A DNA stretch of 12,137 bases from an uncultured Sulfurimonas sp. (GCA_937914675.1 CALDOC010000411.1:1-12137), one strand, 5' to 3'. Positions 1-8,049 are shown, counted from the stretch's first letter. The notes: a model not told the origin generated them from the letters alone. Numbers and translations are program-made.

Positions 1-38
1 ATTTACTTTATTAGATATATTTATTAATCTTACTACTG

Positions 39-44
39 TATAAT
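39..44 (+). promoter_or_regulatory. Predicted -10 box of the nitroreductase gene
   Basis: A perfect TATAAT hexamer lies 36 bases before the start codon of the nitroreductase gene. No convincing -35 hexamer is seen at 16-18 bases upstream; the region is simply T/A-rich. Transcription would start near base 51, giving a leader of about 30 bases that contains an AAGGA ribosome-binding site. Confidence 0.5.
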
Positions 45-80
45 TTATGAACTTAAATCTCTATAGAAAAAAGGAAAAAA

Positions 81-710
81 ATGAACAACGAATTTAGCAA
101 GGCTATGGAGTTTAGACACGCGTGTAAACTCTTTGACGCGAGTAAAAAAATCTCTAAAGAAGATATGAATTTTATACTAGAGAGTGGAAGAAAATCGCCA
201 TCTTCTTTTGGCATGGAAGCTTGGAAATTTTTAGTAATAACGAACGAAGAGCTAAAAGCGAAGTTGCGACTTGCTTGTTGGAACCAAGCGCAAATAACTT
301 CATGTTCGCATTTAGTCGTGGTTTTGGCAGGCGTGGATAGCGCGAAAGTGGAATCGGGCGAAGTTGAAAAAAGATTTTCCAGACGAGATATGCCTCAAGA
401 GTCGCTAGATATGTACATGGGTCTCTACGCGAGCCATTTGAAAGACGTTCTCAGCAGTGACGAAAACATTTACGCTTGGACTGCAAAACAGAGTTACATA
501 GCGGCGGGCAACATGATGACCGCGGGAGCGTTTATTGGCGTCGATTCATGTCCTATCGAGGGTTTTGACAAAGGGCGGGTGGAAGAGATTTTAGAACTTG
601 ACAAAACAAAGCATCAGCTCGCCATGGTCTTGCCTTTTGGTTATAGAATAAACCCGCAACCAGAACAACTAAGATTGTCATTTGAGGAGATAGTCGAGTT
701 TATAGAGTAA
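81..710 (+). CDS. NAD(P)H-dependent FMN nitroreductase, NfsB/RdxA-like
   Basis: This 209-residue protein belongs to the nitroreductase family: dimeric FMN enzymes that use NAD(P)H to reduce nitro groups, quinones or similar acceptors in the cytoplasm. The N-terminal RHACKLFD segment (about residues 12-19) and SPSSFGMEAWKF (about 39-50) match the FMN-phosphate-binding region, and the C-terminal AAGNMMTAGAFIGVDSCPIEGFD region (about 141-163) is the second conserved block of the NfsB/RdxA group. Length matches Helicobacter RdxA and E. coli NfsB (about 210-217). The ATG follows an AAGGA Shine-Dalgarno. The gene appears monocistronic and converges on the chemoreceptor gene with only 3 bases between them. 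The physiological substrate cannot be read from sequence. Family assignment is firm; RdxA orthology is not established. Confidence 0.9.
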   Translation: MNNEFSKAMEFRHACKLFDASKKISKEDMNFILESGRKSPSSFGMEAWKFLVITNEELKAKLRLACWNQAQITSCSHLVVVLAGVDSAKVESGEVEKRFSRRDMPQESLDMYMGLYASHLKDVLSSDENIYAWTAKQSYIAAGNMMTAGAFIGVDSCPIEGFDKGRVEEILELDKTKHQLAMVLPFGYRINPQPEQLRLSFEEIVEFIE

Positions 711-719
711 AATTTACTC
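705..719. terminator. Short palindrome across the convergent stop codons
   Basis: GAGTAAA-A-TTTACTC is a perfect 7-bp inverted repeat with a one-base centre that contains both TAA stops of the convergent nitroreductase and chemoreceptor genes. It could form a small hairpin in either transcript, but it is AT-rich and has no T-tract, so it is at best a weak bidirectional terminator. Confidence 0.3.
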
Positions 720-2132
720 GTCTATCATCTGTTCGGTTAGCGCAAACAGTTCCGCGCTAGCGGCTTCCATAGCCTTAAAATCTTCTAGTATGGCATCTCT
801 ATTTTCCACGCAGACGTCTCGACCCTCTATGCATTCAAGAGCGCGCATCACATTACTATGAACGATTTTATGTGGTTTGTCCATGGCTTTATAACTTGGA
901 GAATGCCCAAAGCGAGCCTTTCCCTCTTCTGCGTACCATTTACCAAGACGACACTCCGTATGCGTTCCAAAGTGGGTGGTTTTCTTTCCAATCAGTAAGG
1001 AAGAGTAAGCGTTTGATTTAAAGAGAATGTGATCAATCATGATGAGATTCACAAATATGCGACTTTGAATGTTTTGAATCTCTTGCTCTATGGATTTATT
1101 TGTCTCTTTTAGTTCCTCCATGCTGCCACTAAACGTACTCATAAGCGCGCTAAACTCTTGCACCACTCGTCGCATGGATTCAGAACTATTCGCCATCTCC
1201 GTACTCTCTTGTTGCAACACATGAACGGTGGTTCTAATCTCGGCGGTCGCTTTTTGAGTGCGCTCGGCAAGTTTTCTCACTTCATCCGCGACAACCGCGA
1301 AACCTCGTCCATGTTCGCCGGCTCTCGCCGCTTCAATGGCTGCGTTTAAAGCCAAAAGATTCGTTTGATCGGATATGTCGCTTATGAGGTTAATCACGGC
1401 GGTAATCTCTTTTGTGCGTTCTTCTAAAGACAAAGTAGAGTGAGTATTGGCGTCTAGGAGCTCGTTGAGACCATTTAATTTGTCCCCTACGTCTTGGGAC
1501 TCTTGGGCTCTTTGAACGCTCATTCTCGTAGCAATATTGACATGCTTGGATATTTTTTCCAATCTATCGGTGTTGCTTTTAAAACTTGCTTGAAGAGAGG
1601 TGAGTTGTTCCTCGTTTTTGTTGACTGAAGTTATGTTTTCATTGAATTGCACTCGCAACTGATTTTTGTGATTAACCTGCATCACTTTTATACTGTCGTT
1701 TATGCTATTTCCCGTAAATACGTAAGCGGGATTCAAGCCCAAAGTGTTGAATTTTCTAAAAAATTCATGGTTGCCGGCGTATTTGACGGACGTTTCCATC
1801 TCTCTCATAAACGTTTCCATTTGGTCTATCAGGTTGTTCACTTGATGGCAAATTAAACCAGCTTCACCACTGTCCATAATTCCCGTCGCGCGACTCTCAA
1901 GATTGCCAGCAACCGCGTCATTGAGTACTTTGATAGACTTGTTCATGCATGTTTTTAGTCCGGTCATATACGAGTAAAAGAGAAAACTCACGCCAAGATA
2001 GAGCGCAAAAAGAACGGTGTCGACCAAACTAAAGCCGTCAATGAAAAACTTAATGACGTATCCCGCTATAAACAACCCTATAAAAACGTATCCAATAATT
2101 TGAATTTTAGAAAGATAAGATATATTTGTCAT
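714..2132 (-). CDS. Methyl-accepting chemotaxis protein with C-terminal CZB domain
   Basis: A 472-residue chemoreceptor. Two hydrophobic segments (about 11-30 and 36-54) form a membrane hairpin with almost no periplasmic loop, so the protein must sense from inside the cell or through a partner. A HAMP-like/linker region follows, then the canonical signalling tip (about 258-276, with NLLALNAAIEAARAGE) that contacts CheW/CheA. The C-terminus (about 360-430) is a CZB domain: DHILFK with His368, HTECRLGKWY with Cys394, and HKIVH with His421 and His425 give the expected 3-His/1-Cys zinc site, known in other proteins to respond to zinc or hypochlorite. No CheR/CheB-type C-terminal pentapeptide is seen. 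An in-frame ATG at 2144 lies inside the Shine-Dalgarno of the ATG at 2132, so 2132 is chosen. The gene overlaps the PAS gene by 26 bases, implying coupled translation. The layout recalls the CetA half of the Campylobacter CetA/CetB energy-taxis pair. Confidence 0.93.
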   Translation of the reverse strand: MTNISYLSKIQIIGYVFIGLFIAGYVIKFFIDGFSLVDTVLFALYLGVSFLFYSYMTGLKTCMNKSIKVLNDAVAGNLESRATGIMDSGEAGLICHQVNNLIDQMETFMREMETSVKYAGNHEFFRKFNTLGLNPAYVFTGNSINDSIKVMQVNHKNQLRVQFNENITSVNKNEEQLTSLQASFKSNTDRLEKISKHVNIATRMSVQRAQESQDVGDKLNGLNELLDANTHSTLSLEERTKEITAVINLISDISDQTNLLALNAAIEAARAGEHGRGFAVVADEVRKLAERTQKATAEIRTTVHVLQQESTEMANSSESMRRVVQEFSALMSTFSGSMEELKETNKSIEQEIQNIQSRIFVNLIMIDHILFKSNAYSSLLIGKKTTHFGTHTECRLGKWYAEEGKARFGHSPSYKAMDKPHKIVHSNVMRALECIEGRDVCVENRDAILEDFKAMEAASAELFALTEQMIDE

Positions 2133-2589
2133 AACGACCTCCATGTGCTTCTATTAATTCGTTGAGTATTTTTTCAGAGGCGGACATTCCTTCGCTTTTT
2201 TCAGCGTTGAGAAGTCTTTTGTAGAGCGGTTTTATGACGTCCAAAGCTTTTTGAGTGGGCTTTCTACCAACGGAGTAATAGCCTACGACTTTTCCATTAT
2301 CGTCCAAAGATGGCGTTACGTTCGCAAAAACCCAGTAAAAATCATTATTTTTAGACTTGTTGATTACGTAAGCGTTTATCTCGTCTTTTTGTTGGAGCTT
2401 ATCCCATAAGAGTTTAAAAATGATTTTAGGCATGTCGGGATGTCTTACGATATTGTGAGGCGCCCCTAAAATAACTTCTTCGGAGTATCCTGACAATTTT
2501 AAAAACAATTCATTGCCATACGTTATTTTACCCTGAGTGTCTGTTTTGGAAACGATAATTTCAGTCTCTTTAAAGTGCAATTCTGACAT
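2107..2589 (-). CDS. PAS-domain redox sensor, Aer/CetB-like
   Basis: A soluble 160-residue protein that is almost entirely one PAS domain, followed by a short helical tail. Residues 42-55 (GAPHNIVRHPDMPK) match the corresponding segment of E. coli Aer nearly residue for residue, including Arg49, His50 and Asp52; Trp62 is also conserved. In Aer the equivalents hold FAD and report redox or energy state, so FAD binding is inferred. There is no membrane segment or signalling domain of its own. The gene directly precedes the chemoreceptor gene and overlaps it by 26 bases, so the two products probably act together as a split Aer, as CetB and CetA do in Campylobacter jejuni; the gene order here (PAS first) is the reverse, as I recall it, of that species. 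ATG 2589 has an AAGGA ribosome-binding site 8 bases upstream. Confidence 0.88.
   Translation of the reverse strand: MSELHFKETEIIVSKTDTQGKITYGNELFLKLSGYSEEVILGAPHNIVRHPDMPKIIFKLLWDKLQQKDEINAYVINKSKNNDFYWVFANVTPSLDDNGKVVGYYSVGRKPTQKALDVIKPLYKRLLNAEKSEGMSASEKILNELIEAHGGRYDKYILSF
2137..2142 (-). promoter_or_regulatory. Ribosome-binding site that fixes the chemoreceptor start
   Basis: On the minus strand GGAGGT lies 4 bases before the ATG at 2132 and is the best Shine-Dalgarno match in the window. It lies inside the 3' end of the PAS coding sequence. The in-frame upstream ATG (2144) overlaps this site and has no comparable site of its own, so the 472-residue start is preferred. Confidence 0.75.
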
Positions 2590-2631
2590 GCAATCATCCT
2601 TACTTTATCCAATATTAATTTTTGAGATAAG

Positions 2632-2660
2632 ATTATATCTTAATTGTGAATAAATGTCTC
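2632..2660 (-). promoter_or_regulatory. Predicted promoter of the PAS-chemoreceptor operon
   Basis: Reading the minus strand, GAGACA (2655-2660, four of six matches to TTGACA) is followed after exactly 17 bases by a perfect TATAAT (2632-2637), about 43 bases before the PAS start codon. The promoter lies in the 87-base gap after sbcC, so the signalling operon can be transcribed independently of sbcDC. The -10 box is centred in a 15-bp palindrome (TAAGAT-N3-ATCTTA, 2628-2642), a possible operator. Sigma-70 type is inferred; no sigma-28 or sigma-54 pattern was recognised. Confidence 0.5.
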
Positions 2661-2676
2661 GAAACTATCTCATTTT

Positions 2677-5600
2677 TTATCCGACCTCGACAAAACTGCT
2701 TCCGTCGCCCTTTGGAATCACTTTTATTTGCAGAGGAATCCTCTCTTTTAAAGCTTCTACATGGGAGATGACGCCGACCATCTTTCCTCTGCTTTGCAAG
2801 AGATTGAGCGCGTTGAGCGCCGTCTCCAAACTCTCCGCGTCCAACGTTCCAAAGCCCTCGTCCAAAAAGAGCGAATCTATGGCTATCTTTTGACTCGCCA
2901 GTTCCGAGAGTCCAAGCGCCAAAGCCAAACTCACTATGAAACTCTCGCCGCCGGAGAGGGTGCCGACGGGACGCGTCGCGTTGCCCTGAAAAGCGTCTAT
3001 CACCTCTATCTCCAAGAGTTGTTTCTCCTCTTGACTTCGCGCCAAGGAGTAGCGTTGGCTTAAGACGTTTAAGTGTTGATTGGCTAGTTTTATGAGCTGA
3101 TCGAGGGTGATGCCTTGCGCGAATTTGGCGAACTTGTTTCCATCCGCGGAACCTATGAGCTCTTGGAGTTTCGCCCACACTTTAAAGGCTTCCTTTTTTA
3201 TTTGAAGCGTCGCTATTTTGTCTTTGTGTTTAGTGGCGTTTTCGCCATTCGTTTCAAGCTCTCTCTCGTCTCGACCTATGGAGAGTTGCAGAGCGTCCAC
3301 TTTTTCTCGGCAAATCTCTTGCTCGGCTTGCAACTCCTCCAAACTTTTGGAGCTTTTAGGCTCGTTTTTATGCGCTTGCAATCGAATCGTCACTCCTTCG
3401 CGCAGCGTTTTTATCTCATTGAATCTATCTTCGACGCTTTTGCAAACGACGGCGAGTTCTTGGCGCGCTTCGTTTTCCATTTGGGCGTTCGCAAACTCTT
3501 CTTGAGTCTCAAAACCGTTCTCTCGCAACTGGTTTAAAAATTCGGTTGCAAGCGTTTGCAGCGTTTGCGCGTCTTTTATCAGCTTCTCGTTTAAAGTTTT
3601 CGTTTGTTTGCTTCGCTCTTCATGTTTGGTCTTGAGCTCTTGGAGTTTTTGCCTTGCGTCATGAGCCTTGGTCTGGAGCGATTCAAACTCTTGCGTCAGC
3701 TTTTTTTCATAAGCGTCAAGGTCGGCGACGTTTAAAACGGCGACGCGTTCTAGAGTCAATACCTTAATCGACTCAGCTATTTTGGTGAGCTTATCGCTCT
3801 CACTCGTCAGTTCCTCTTGAATCGACGCCAGTTTCGTTTCATCCTCTTTTTTGCGAATGCCGCTGACGTTGAACTCTTTTTCAAGAGTTTTAAGAACTTT
3901 TTGAGCGTTTACGTAGCTGTTTTTGCGAGTCGTAAGCTCTTTGAGTTGAGCGGCTAAATCCTCTTTGTCGAACTCCAAGTCATGCTCTTCGTACTCGGTC
4001 GTTAGAGACGCCTCAAGCGCGTTTAAGGTCGCGCGACATCTCTTTTCGCTCTCCTCCATCAGTTGCGTTCGCGTCTCAAATTTGAGCAGTCGCGTCTTTA
4101 GCGTCGCTAACTCGTTCTCTTTGGTTCTGAGTCCAAGCGCGGCGTCCTCTTTGGCTTTTAGCAAACTCTCTTTCTTTTCGCGTCTTTTAACGATGTCGTT
4201 TAGTTTCGCGTTTGACGTTTCGAGCTCCTCTTTGAGGTTCGCTTCGCACTGCGGGTTTATCTCGACCGAAGCTTGTTTAAACGCTTCTTTGATTAGAGAC
4301 AACTCTTTTTCGAGTTTTTGCATCTCCATATCGCTCGTTTTAATTTGCGCGCTTGTGGTAGTGAACTTCGATTCCAAATCTTTAAGAGCCGTTTCTTTTT
4401 CTTGGAGTAGGGACTCTTTCTCTTGTATCATAAGAGTCGTTTTGTCTATGGAGACGGCTTCAAAATTCTGCGAAAAAGGGTGCTCTTTTGAGCCGCATAC
4501 GAAACACTCTTCGCCGGAGACGAGTTTGGCTCTGTCCTCTTCGTATTTTTTGAGAAGCAGTTCACTCTCTTTTTTTTCTCGGAGCGTTTGGATGTGCGTT
4601 TTTAGTTCTCTCGCGTATTCGCTTGCGTTTTTTATACTCTCGGACAAAGTTTTCTCTTTCTCGGCGTTGAGAGTGATTTGTCCATGTTCTCGCTCTTGTT
4701 TCTCGCTTAACTCATGATGGGATTTTAGAGCGCTTATAAGCGACTCGGTTTGTTTCACTCGCGCTTGAAGCGTCGGTTCCTCTTTGGCGTCGAAAGAACT
4801 CTTTTGAACGACGTCCAAGTAGTCGACTTCACTACTTTCATAAGCGTTCGCCAACGCGTCCACGTCACTCTGAATCTCTGTTTGCGAAAGTCGCTCTCGC
4901 GTTAAAGTGGCGTTTATCTCCGCTTTTTCGCTCAGCAGGGCTTGTAAGTTTTTGCCTTCTTGGGCGTGTTTTTTCAAGTTCTCTTCGATGAGGCTCATGC
5001 TCGTTATGAGTTTTTCATCTTTGGCGTTTGTTTGAAGATGGTCGTTTTGAGTCTCGATTTGAAGCTCGAGATTGTTGAATTGTTCGACTATCTTGAGTAG
5101 ACTTTCATTGAGGATTTTTTCAGATTCTGTTTTGATTTTTATGTTTTTTTCTATTTCGATGAAAGCTTTTTTCGTCTCTTGTTCTCGCGTTTGAACGCTT
5201 CTGGCTTGCTTGAGTTTGAGCGTCTCCTCGTCAAACTTTAGTTTCGCTTCAAGGCTCTCTTTGTGAAGCGTCTCGAAAATTTCCTCGCTTGAAGTGATTT
5301 CATTCGCTAACGTCTTCATCTCTTCTTTTAGGTTTTCTAGCGACGCCTCGTCCGCCTGCGCGTTTAGCTCCAGCGCCGTTTTTTGCGTAAATATGGCTGA
5401 AACGTTCAACGCTTTGTTGGCTAAATCCAGCTTGGAAAAGTCATCTTTTTTTTCCTCTTTTCGTTTGGTGATTTCGATGAACTCTTGATGGTTTTTTTCA
5501 CTCTCTAGCGTCAATTTGCCAAGAGCGTCGCTCCAGTTGAGTGCCGCGCTTATCTCTTTTAACTGGGCGTCTTGGAGGATTTTTTGTTTCTTGTTGGACG

Positions 5601-6261
5601 CCACGTTTGCCATCTTCTCTTCTAAAACGCTCTCGTCCATAAGGGAGATCGCTTCAAGGGACTTGGCGTCTAGCTCCATCTCTTTTTGAAAATGGCCATG
5701 CTTCTCATGAACCGCCTTTGAGACGTTCGCGTAAATTTTCGTGCCGGTTATCTTTTCCAAAAGCGCGGAGCGTTGCCCCTCTTTGGCTTTTAAAAAAGCG
5801 TCGAAACTCCCTTGAGCGAGCATCATGGATTGTGAAAATCTTTCAAAATCCAAGCCCGAGATCTCCTCTATGAACTTGGGAACTTCGCGAGAACCCGTGG
5901 CCAGAACCTTGCCCGAAGTCGAGTCCGAGAGTTCCATTTTCGCGGTTTGAAGGTTTCCATCATGCTTGTTTCGCGCTCTTTTTTGCGTCCATGAAGAGCG
6001 ATAAATTTCGCCCTTGATTTCAAACTCCACTTCGCACATCGCCTCGCCGCTATGTCTGGACATGAGGTCGTTTGGGTTTTTTAGGCGGGGGGTTTGTCCG
6101 TACAAGGCGCAGGTTATCACGTCTAAAAGCGTGCTTTTTCCAGAACCGGTGGGACCCGTGATGGCGAAGAGGGCGTTGTCTTTTAAAAGCTCAGCGAAGT
6201 CTATCTCGACGACGCCTTTGAGGGAGTTGATGTTTTTGGATTTTAGGCGCAATATTTTCAT
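2677..6261 (-). CDS. sbcC: SbcC, ATPase subunit of the SbcCD exonuclease
   Basis: A 1194-residue SMC/Rad50-like protein that forms the ATP-driven coiled-coil half of the SbcCD (Mre11/Rad50-type) nuclease, which cuts DNA hairpins and blocked DNA ends. The N-terminal ATPase half has Walker A GPTGSGKST (36-44). Long charged coiled coils (about 190-580 and 600-1030) are interrupted by the zinc hook CFVC (Cys586, Cys589), where two SbcC molecules join. The C-terminal half has the ABC signature LSGGES (1102-1107), Walker B with LFLDE (1131-1135) and the D-loop GTLD (1138-1141). All expected motifs are intact. It is longer than E. coli SbcC (1048), the extra length being coiled coil. Its ATG overlaps the sbcD stop as ATGA, typical of translational coupling. 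Glu/Lys-rich coiled-coil coding produces long meaningless Ser-rich frames on the other strand. Confidence 0.97.
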   Translation of the reverse strand: MKILRLKSKNINSLKGVVEIDFAELLKDNALFAITGPTGSGKSTLLDVITCALYGQTPRLKNPNDLMSRHSGEAMCEVEFEIKGEIYRSSWTQKRARNKHDGNLQTAKMELSDSTSGKVLATGSREVPKFIEEISGLDFERFSQSMMLAQGSFDAFLKAKEGQRSALLEKITGTKIYANVSKAVHEKHGHFQKEMELDAKSLEAISLMDESVLEEKMANVASNKKQKILQDAQLKEISAALNWSDALGKLTLESEKNHQEFIEITKRKEEKKDDFSKLDLANKALNVSAIFTQKTALELNAQADEASLENLKEEMKTLANEITSSEEIFETLHKESLEAKLKFDEETLKLKQARSVQTREQETKKAFIEIEKNIKIKTESEKILNESLLKIVEQFNNLELQIETQNDHLQTNAKDEKLITSMSLIEENLKKHAQEGKNLQALLSEKAEINATLTRERLSQTEIQSDVDALANAYESSEVDYLDVVQKSSFDAKEEPTLQARVKQTESLISALKSHHELSEKQEREHGQITLNAEKEKTLSESIKNASEYARELKTHIQTLREKKESELLLKKYEEDRAKLVSGEECFVCGSKEHPFSQNFEAVSIDKTTLMIQEKESLLQEKETALKDLESKFTTTSAQIKTSDMEMQKLEKELSLIKEAFKQASVEINPQCEANLKEELETSNAKLNDIVKRREKKESLLKAKEDAALGLRTKENELATLKTRLLKFETRTQLMEESEKRCRATLNALEASLTTEYEEHDLEFDKEDLAAQLKELTTRKNSYVNAQKVLKTLEKEFNVSGIRKKEDETKLASIQEELTSESDKLTKIAESIKVLTLERVAVLNVADLDAYEKKLTQEFESLQTKAHDARQKLQELKTKHEERSKQTKTLNEKLIKDAQTLQTLATEFLNQLRENGFETQEEFANAQMENEARQELAVVCKSVEDRFNEIKTLREGVTIRLQAHKNEPKSSKSLEELQAEQEICREKVDALQLSIGRDERELETNGENATKHKDKIATLQIKKEAFKVWAKLQELIGSADGNKFAKFAQGITLDQLIKLANQHLNVLSQRYSLARSQEEKQLLEIEVIDAFQGNATRPVGTLSGGESFIVSLALALGLSELASQKIAIDSLFLDEGFGTLDAESLETALNALNLLQSRGKMVGVISHVEALKERIPLQIKVIPKGDGSSFVEVG

Positions 6262-7445
6262 AAGGTCTCCAGTTCATTCACGATGATTTTGAAGTTTTTT
6301 ATAAGTTCCACTCTCAACGCTTTATCCTCCAAATCGTCCAACTCGAGTCGCCGCTCAAAGACGTCCAAAGGTTTGAGCTCGTCCAAACTCAGCGCGTCCA
6401 TCTCCTCTGAGTAAAGCGCTTGCTCTGTTTTGTCTATCTTCACGGCGAGCAGCGTCAGCCCAAGCGTTTGGGCGAGTTCTCGGACGGTTTGGTTTGCCGC
6501 AAAAGGGTTCTCATCGTCGAGATGGACCTCAATCCACGCGTTTTTATCCTCCACTTCATGAAGCTTTTTGGAGATGGAATCTGCGTCGCCTCGTAAAACC
6601 AAAAGCGCTCTATGCAAGGGTATGGCGAGTTCGCTCACTTCGAGTTCTTCGTTATGGAACGCGACGACGTTTACCTTTTTTTGCGAAGTCGCTTCGCTAA
6701 AACTCAGAGGGATTGGCGAACCGCTGTATCGCACGTGTTCTTTGGAGACTTTTTGATTTACGTGCAGATGCCCCAACGCCACGTAATCAAAAAGATTTCC
6801 CAAAAAATCGCTGTCCACGTCCAAAGTGCCGCCTATGTAAATCTCCCGTTCGGACTCGCTCGTTTTGGCGCCCACGGTCGTCAAATGCCCAGTGGCGATT
6901 ATGGGAATCCTCTTGTCATGAGAGATTTTTTTCGCTTGCGAAAAAACGTCGAGATAATGCGCTCGAATCCCCTCGCTCAAAGAGAACTCTTTTTCGCTCA
7001 TGCTCTGCGCGCTAGAAGCTTTTCTCACCACATGGTCGCGAAGAAACGGCACGGCGCAAACGACGCCTCGCAGTTCCTCCCCGTCATAGACGCGGACGAG
7101 CTCGTCCTCATGTTCGTCTCCGCTGGCGATGACGTGAACGTTGAGCGCTTTTAGTAGTTCTTTTGGAGCTTTAAGCGTGGCTATCGAGTCATGATTACCC
7201 GCGGTTATGATGACGTATTTGCATGAAGAGCCAGATAATTTTTTGAGAAAATTATAGTACAACTCCAAAGCGTAATTGGGAGGAGTCCCCGTATCAAAAA
7301 TATCACCGGCGACGATGAGAACGTTTATGGATTGCGTCTCAATCGTTTCATAAAGCCATGAGAGAAAAGCGAGATGCTCATCTTCGCGACTCTTACCCAT
7401 AAAATTTTGACCCAAATGCCAGTCTGAAGTGTGTAAAACGCGCAT
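6258..7445 (-). CDS. sbcD: SbcD, nuclease subunit of the SbcCD exonuclease
   Basis: A 395-residue calcineurin-like metallophosphoesterase of the Mre11 family, the Mn-dependent nuclease partner of SbcC. The metal-binding motifs are all present in order: SDWH (Asp8, His10), GDIFD (Asp48), GNHDS (Asn84, His85, Asp86), GH (His187) and GHLH (His226, His228). The C-terminal part (about 270-395) would be the capping and SbcC-binding region. An in-frame ATG 17 codons upstream exists, but MRVLHTSDWHLG starting at 7445 is the canonical N-terminus, gives the family's usual length (E. coli 400), and has GAAGG six bases before it. The gene overlaps sbcC by 4 bases. The 162 bases between vsr and sbcD probably hold its promoter, but no convincing one was found. 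Confidence 0.97.
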   Translation of the reverse strand: MRVLHTSDWHLGQNFMGKSREDEHLAFLSWLYETIETQSINVLIVAGDIFDTGTPPNYALELYYNFLKKLSGSSCKYVIITAGNHDSIATLKAPKELLKALNVHVIASGDEHEDELVRVYDGEELRGVVCAVPFLRDHVVRKASSAQSMSEKEFSLSEGIRAHYLDVFSQAKKISHDKRIPIIATGHLTTVGAKTSESEREIYIGGTLDVDSDFLGNLFDYVALGHLHVNQKVSKEHVRYSGSPIPLSFSEATSQKKVNVVAFHNEELEVSELAIPLHRALLVLRGDADSISKKLHEVEDKNAWIEVHLDDENPFAANQTVRELAQTLGLTLLAVKIDKTEQALYSEEMDALSLDELKPLDVFERRLELDDLEDKALRVELIKNFKIIVNELETL

Positions 7446-7451
7446 TAAAAA

Positions 7452-7456
7452 CCTTC
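7452..7456 (-). promoter_or_regulatory. Ribosome-binding site that fixes the sbcD start
   Basis: GAAGG on the minus strand lies six bases before the ATG at 7445 and supports this start over the in-frame ATG at 7496, whose extra 17 residues (rich in Phe, Tyr and Arg) have no counterpart in SbcD. Confidence 0.65.
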
Positions 7457-7607
7457 TTCTTAAATAAAATAGCATATAACGAAATAAGTTTTGCATAGTA
7501 GCGTAAGTAGGATTGGAACGAGTTAAAAACTCAATATAGACGCTGTACTCATTTTTTTTATAACCATGATTAAAAGTATGATTTTTGGAGTAAATTCAGG
7601 CACAATT

Positions 7608-8024
7608 TTATAGACTTTTGAAAGTCTTCTCGACCATGTCTGCGCAAGCGGAGACGTCTTTTCTTATGTCGATTTCCCAAAAACGCAGTATCGTCCAACC
7701 TTCGTTTTTAAGAGTTTGATTTACCTCTTTGTCTCGTTGGATGTTTCTAGTAATCTTTTTAATCCAATACTCCGTGTGGGTTTTAGGTACGCTTTTTCCT
7801 TCTCGCAATTTTTTCCCATGCCAAAATTCGGAATCCGCAAACACGACGAGTTTTTTTCCTTTAAAAACTATGTCGGGATGCCCAAAAATGGTTTTCACGT
7901 TTTTTTGATAACGCAAACCTCTTTTGTAGAGCTCTTTTCTTAACATAATCTCTATGGACGTGTCTTTGGATTTGACTCTTTTCATGACCTGAGAACGAGT
8001 CATTGGCGTTTTTGTTTTACTCAT
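7608..8024 (-). CDS. vsr: Vsr-like very short patch repair endonuclease (atypical)
   Basis: A 138-residue protein of the Vsr/PD-(D/E)XK-like nuclease fold. Classical Vsr nicks next to T:G mismatches that arise when 5-methylcytosine deaminates. SRVKSKDTSIE-like N-terminal helix residues (MKRVKSKDTSIEIMLRK, 14-30), GHPDIVF (48-54), FWHG (67-70) and the TEYWIKKITRNIQRD segment (about 83-97) are all Vsr hallmarks, and numbering aligns with E. coli Vsr without gaps: Glu25, Asp51, Phe67, Trp68 and His69 are kept. However, the residue at the catalytic His64 position is Asp, and the positions of the structural zinc ligands recalled for E. coli (Cys66, His71, Cys73) are Glu, Lys and Leu. No cytosine methyltransferase gene lies nearby in this window. 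The gene follows the transporter gene by 25 bases, so they may be co-transcribed. ATG 8024 has AGAGGA seven bases upstream. Family membership is firm; T:G specificity is not. Confidence 0.85.
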   Translation of the reverse strand: MSKTKTPMTRSQVMKRVKSKDTSIEIMLRKELYKRGLRYQKNVKTIFGHPDIVFKGKKLVVFADSEFWHGKKLREGKSVPKTHTEYWIKKITRNIQRDKEVNQTLKNEGWTILRFWEIDIRKDVSACADMVEKTFKSL

Positions 8025-8049
8025 AATAATATCCTCTCGTCTTCTTACG

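Noticed and set aside
2633..3178. 181-codon minus-strand frame rich in Arg/Gly/Ser
   Set aside because: It overlaps the conserved C-terminal ATPase end of sbcC in another frame and has no family resemblance.
3965..4717. 250-codon open frame on the plus strand rich in Ser and Phe
   Set aside because: It is antisense to the sbcC coiled coil; Glu/Lys-rich codons read backwards give Ser/Phe-rich frames. It has no recognisable domain or ribosome-binding site.
6612..7154. 180-codon plus-strand frame
   Set aside because: It is antisense to the sbcD nuclease domain, whose motifs are intact; no independent support.
7445..7496. 17-residue N-terminal extension of SbcD
   Set aside because: The extra residues are not family-like, while the internal ATG has a good ribosome-binding site and the canonical MRVLHTSDWH start.
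7520..7532. GAGTT-AAA-AACTC hairpin as vsr terminator
   Set aside because: Only a 5-bp AT-rich stem with no T-tract after it; no better than chance in this composition.
7500..7545. tRNA remnant between vsr and sbcD (minus-strand GTTCCAATCC resembles a T-loop)
   Set aside because: The flanking bases do not pair as a T-stem, and no anticodon arm or acceptor stem could be found.
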